This document shows positions 6,082 through 6,811 of a stretch of DNA of 6,811 nt, piece after piece. Positions within the stretch are counted from its first letter, which is position 1. Each line of letters begins with the position of its first letter. A program made the position numbers and the translations under genes. Below the pieces are notes generated by a model. The model was not told the DNA's origin, did no database searches, and worked only from the letters and a program-made list of their open reading frames with translations. Origin of the DNA: Methylotenera_A sp031373695 (GTDB lineage Bacteria > Pseudomonadota > Gammaproteobacteria > Burkholderiales > Methylophilaceae). The stretch lies in assembly GCA_031373695.1 (NCBI GenBank), contig JANMNC010000160.1, positions 1-6,811 of the forward strand, written 5' to 3'.

Positions 6082-6718
6082 TTTGAATTAAACTTGCGTC
6101 GCTTTTTTCAGCTACATATTTTGCCAGTACAGCTTCAAATATGGCGGCAGATTTGTCCCAAGAATAACCTGCAGTAGTAGCATAAGCATTTTCAGAACAC
6201 TTTTCCCATGCAACATCTGGTAAATCTAAAAACCACTTAACGCCTTTAATCAGTGCTTCTACATCATCTATTTCAGTTAATATACCATTCTCAAAAGGTA
6301 TTATTGCTTCAACTGGCCAGCCTGTATTAGTAGAAACAATAGGTGTACCACATGCCATTGCCTCTAAAGCTGTTAAATTAAAACCTTCGGAACGGCTAGA
6401 CGAAAGCCAAACATCACAACTACTGTATATTTCTCTAATTTTATTTTGCGCTGGCAATAAGTGAAATTCGCAACTACCACCCATTGGGAAATCTTTTTGC
6501 TTGCTAGACCCAAATGTTATTACATGTAAACTTGGCAATATCCTCTTCAGTTCTGTAGACACTTTTATTGCAACATCTAAACCTTTTACATGTCCACCGT
6601 CCACTAAAAACCCTACCGTAGGCACTAAGTTTTTAGGTCGCTTTTCAAAGTAAAAATTATTGCTATCAACAGCATTTGTTACTAAATCTAAATTAATACT
6701 TTGGTATTCCTTTTCCAA
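6074..6718 (-). CDS. GT4 glycosyltransferase, C-terminal donor domain (3' part of a frameshifted gene)
   Basis: The open frame encodes about 214 residues, far short of the 350-400 usual for GT4, and corresponds to the donor-binding half. Visible motifs are LVTNAVDSNNF (12-22), which marks the inter-domain linker; VGFLVDGGHVKGLDVAI (35-51); and SEGFNLTALEAMACGTPIVS (110-129) with an intact EX7E pair, Glu111 and Glu119. The only start-like codon is a TTG at 6718, without a convincing ribosome site. Just upstream in the same frame lie LFVSQWLKNV-like codons that clearly belong to the same domain, back to a TAA at 6754-6752. So 6718 is not the true start. The missing N-terminal half continues in another frame upstream (see 6726-6811). 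Either the gene is inactivated, or the sequence has a one-base error and the enzyme is intact. Its 3' end overlaps the GT2 start by eight bases, so it belongs to the same operon. Confidence 0.8.
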   Translation of the reverse strand: MEKEYQSINLDLVTNAVDSNNFYFEKRPKNLVPTVGFLVDGGHVKGLDVAIKVSTELKRILPSLHVITFGSSKQKDFPMGGSCEFHLLPAQNKIREIYSSCDVWLSSSRSEGFNLTALEAMACGTPIVSTNTGWPVEAIIPFENGILTEIDDVEALIKGVKWFLDLPDVAWEKCSENAYATTAGYSWDKSAAIFEAVLAKYVAEKSDASLIQND

Positions 6719-6725
6719 TACATTC

Positions 6726-6811
6726 TTAAGCCATTGAGATACAAAAAGTTTTTACATCCACTTGATAAGTTACAGATGCTCTAAGCTTTGGGATGTGATT
6801 GAAAATATTAA
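6726..6811 (-). pseudogene. Upstream part of the same GT4 gene in another frame (frameshift, runs off right edge)
   Basis: Reading the minus strand from 6809 gives an open frame containing HIPKLRASVTYQVDVK, which stops at TAA 6728-6726. The frame of the downstream GT4 domain is closed upstream of 6752 but reads LFVSQWLKNV just after it. Joining the two frames gives VDVKLFVSQWLKNV, or VKTFVSQWL. That is the normal layout before the linker of GT4 enzymes, where a strand and helix of the form V-x-S-x-W-L precede the N-A-V-D block. Removing one base restores the join, either from the A5 run at 6753-6749 or from the T5 run at 6747-6743 (minus-strand reading). The real start of the gene lies beyond the window. 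A true mutation and an assembly error cannot be separated from this sequence. Confidence 0.65.

Noticed and set aside
6716..6718. TTG as a genuine start of a short stand-alone GT4 domain protein
   Set aside because: Conserved GT4 residues continue upstream of it in the same frame, there is no clear ribosome site, and half of the usual fold would be missing.

Overview
This window is a piece of a surface-polysaccharide (exopolysaccharide, capsule or O-antigen type) biosynthesis locus. Every gene I can support lies on the minus strand, so transcription runs from high to low coordinates. The DNA is AT-rich. It encodes a VirK/YbjX (DUF535) protein, a family I know from proteobacteria, and the first gene looks like the WcaL type of glycosyltransferase. 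That points to a low-GC gamma- or betaproteobacterium. I cannot name the genus from sequence alone.

Layout in transcription order: (1) a GT4 glycosyltransferase entering from the right edge, whose reading frame is broken near 6743-6753, with its C-terminal part open to 6074; (2) a GT2 glycosyltransferase with a hydrophobic C-terminal end (6081-5101), overlapping gene 1 by 8 bases; (3) a VirK/YbjX-family protein (5067-4144) with the clearest Shine-Dalgarno site of any full-length gene here; (4) a small left-handed beta-helix acetyltransferase (about 4122-3664); (5) a GT4 glycosyltransferase (3644-2508); (6) an extended SDR nucleotide-sugar epimerase/dehydratase-like enzyme (2511-1588), overlapping gene 5 by 4 bases (ATGA). 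Then comes the only real gap, 1398-1587. It holds an inverted repeat at the end of the SDR gene, a mini-ORF with a good ribosome site and a promoter-like pair. After the gap come (7) a divergent GT4-like protein (1397-297) and (8), 11 bases further on, the first 95 codons of a WcaL-like GT4 that leaves through the left edge.

How they may work together (inference): the SDR enzyme would make or interconvert a nucleotide sugar, the four glycosyltransferases would assemble a repeat unit at the cytoplasmic face of the inner membrane, and the beta-helix enzyme would O- or N-acetylate a sugar. The VirK/YbjX protein has no assigned reaction and is the least explained member. No flippase, polymerase, initiating transferase or export gene is visible, so the window is an internal part of a larger cluster.

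Points most worth checking: the apparent one-base frameshift in the right-hand GT4; the VirK/YbjX gene embedded among sugar-transfer genes; and two GT4-like proteins that both carry Met where the second Glu of the EX7E motif normally sits.
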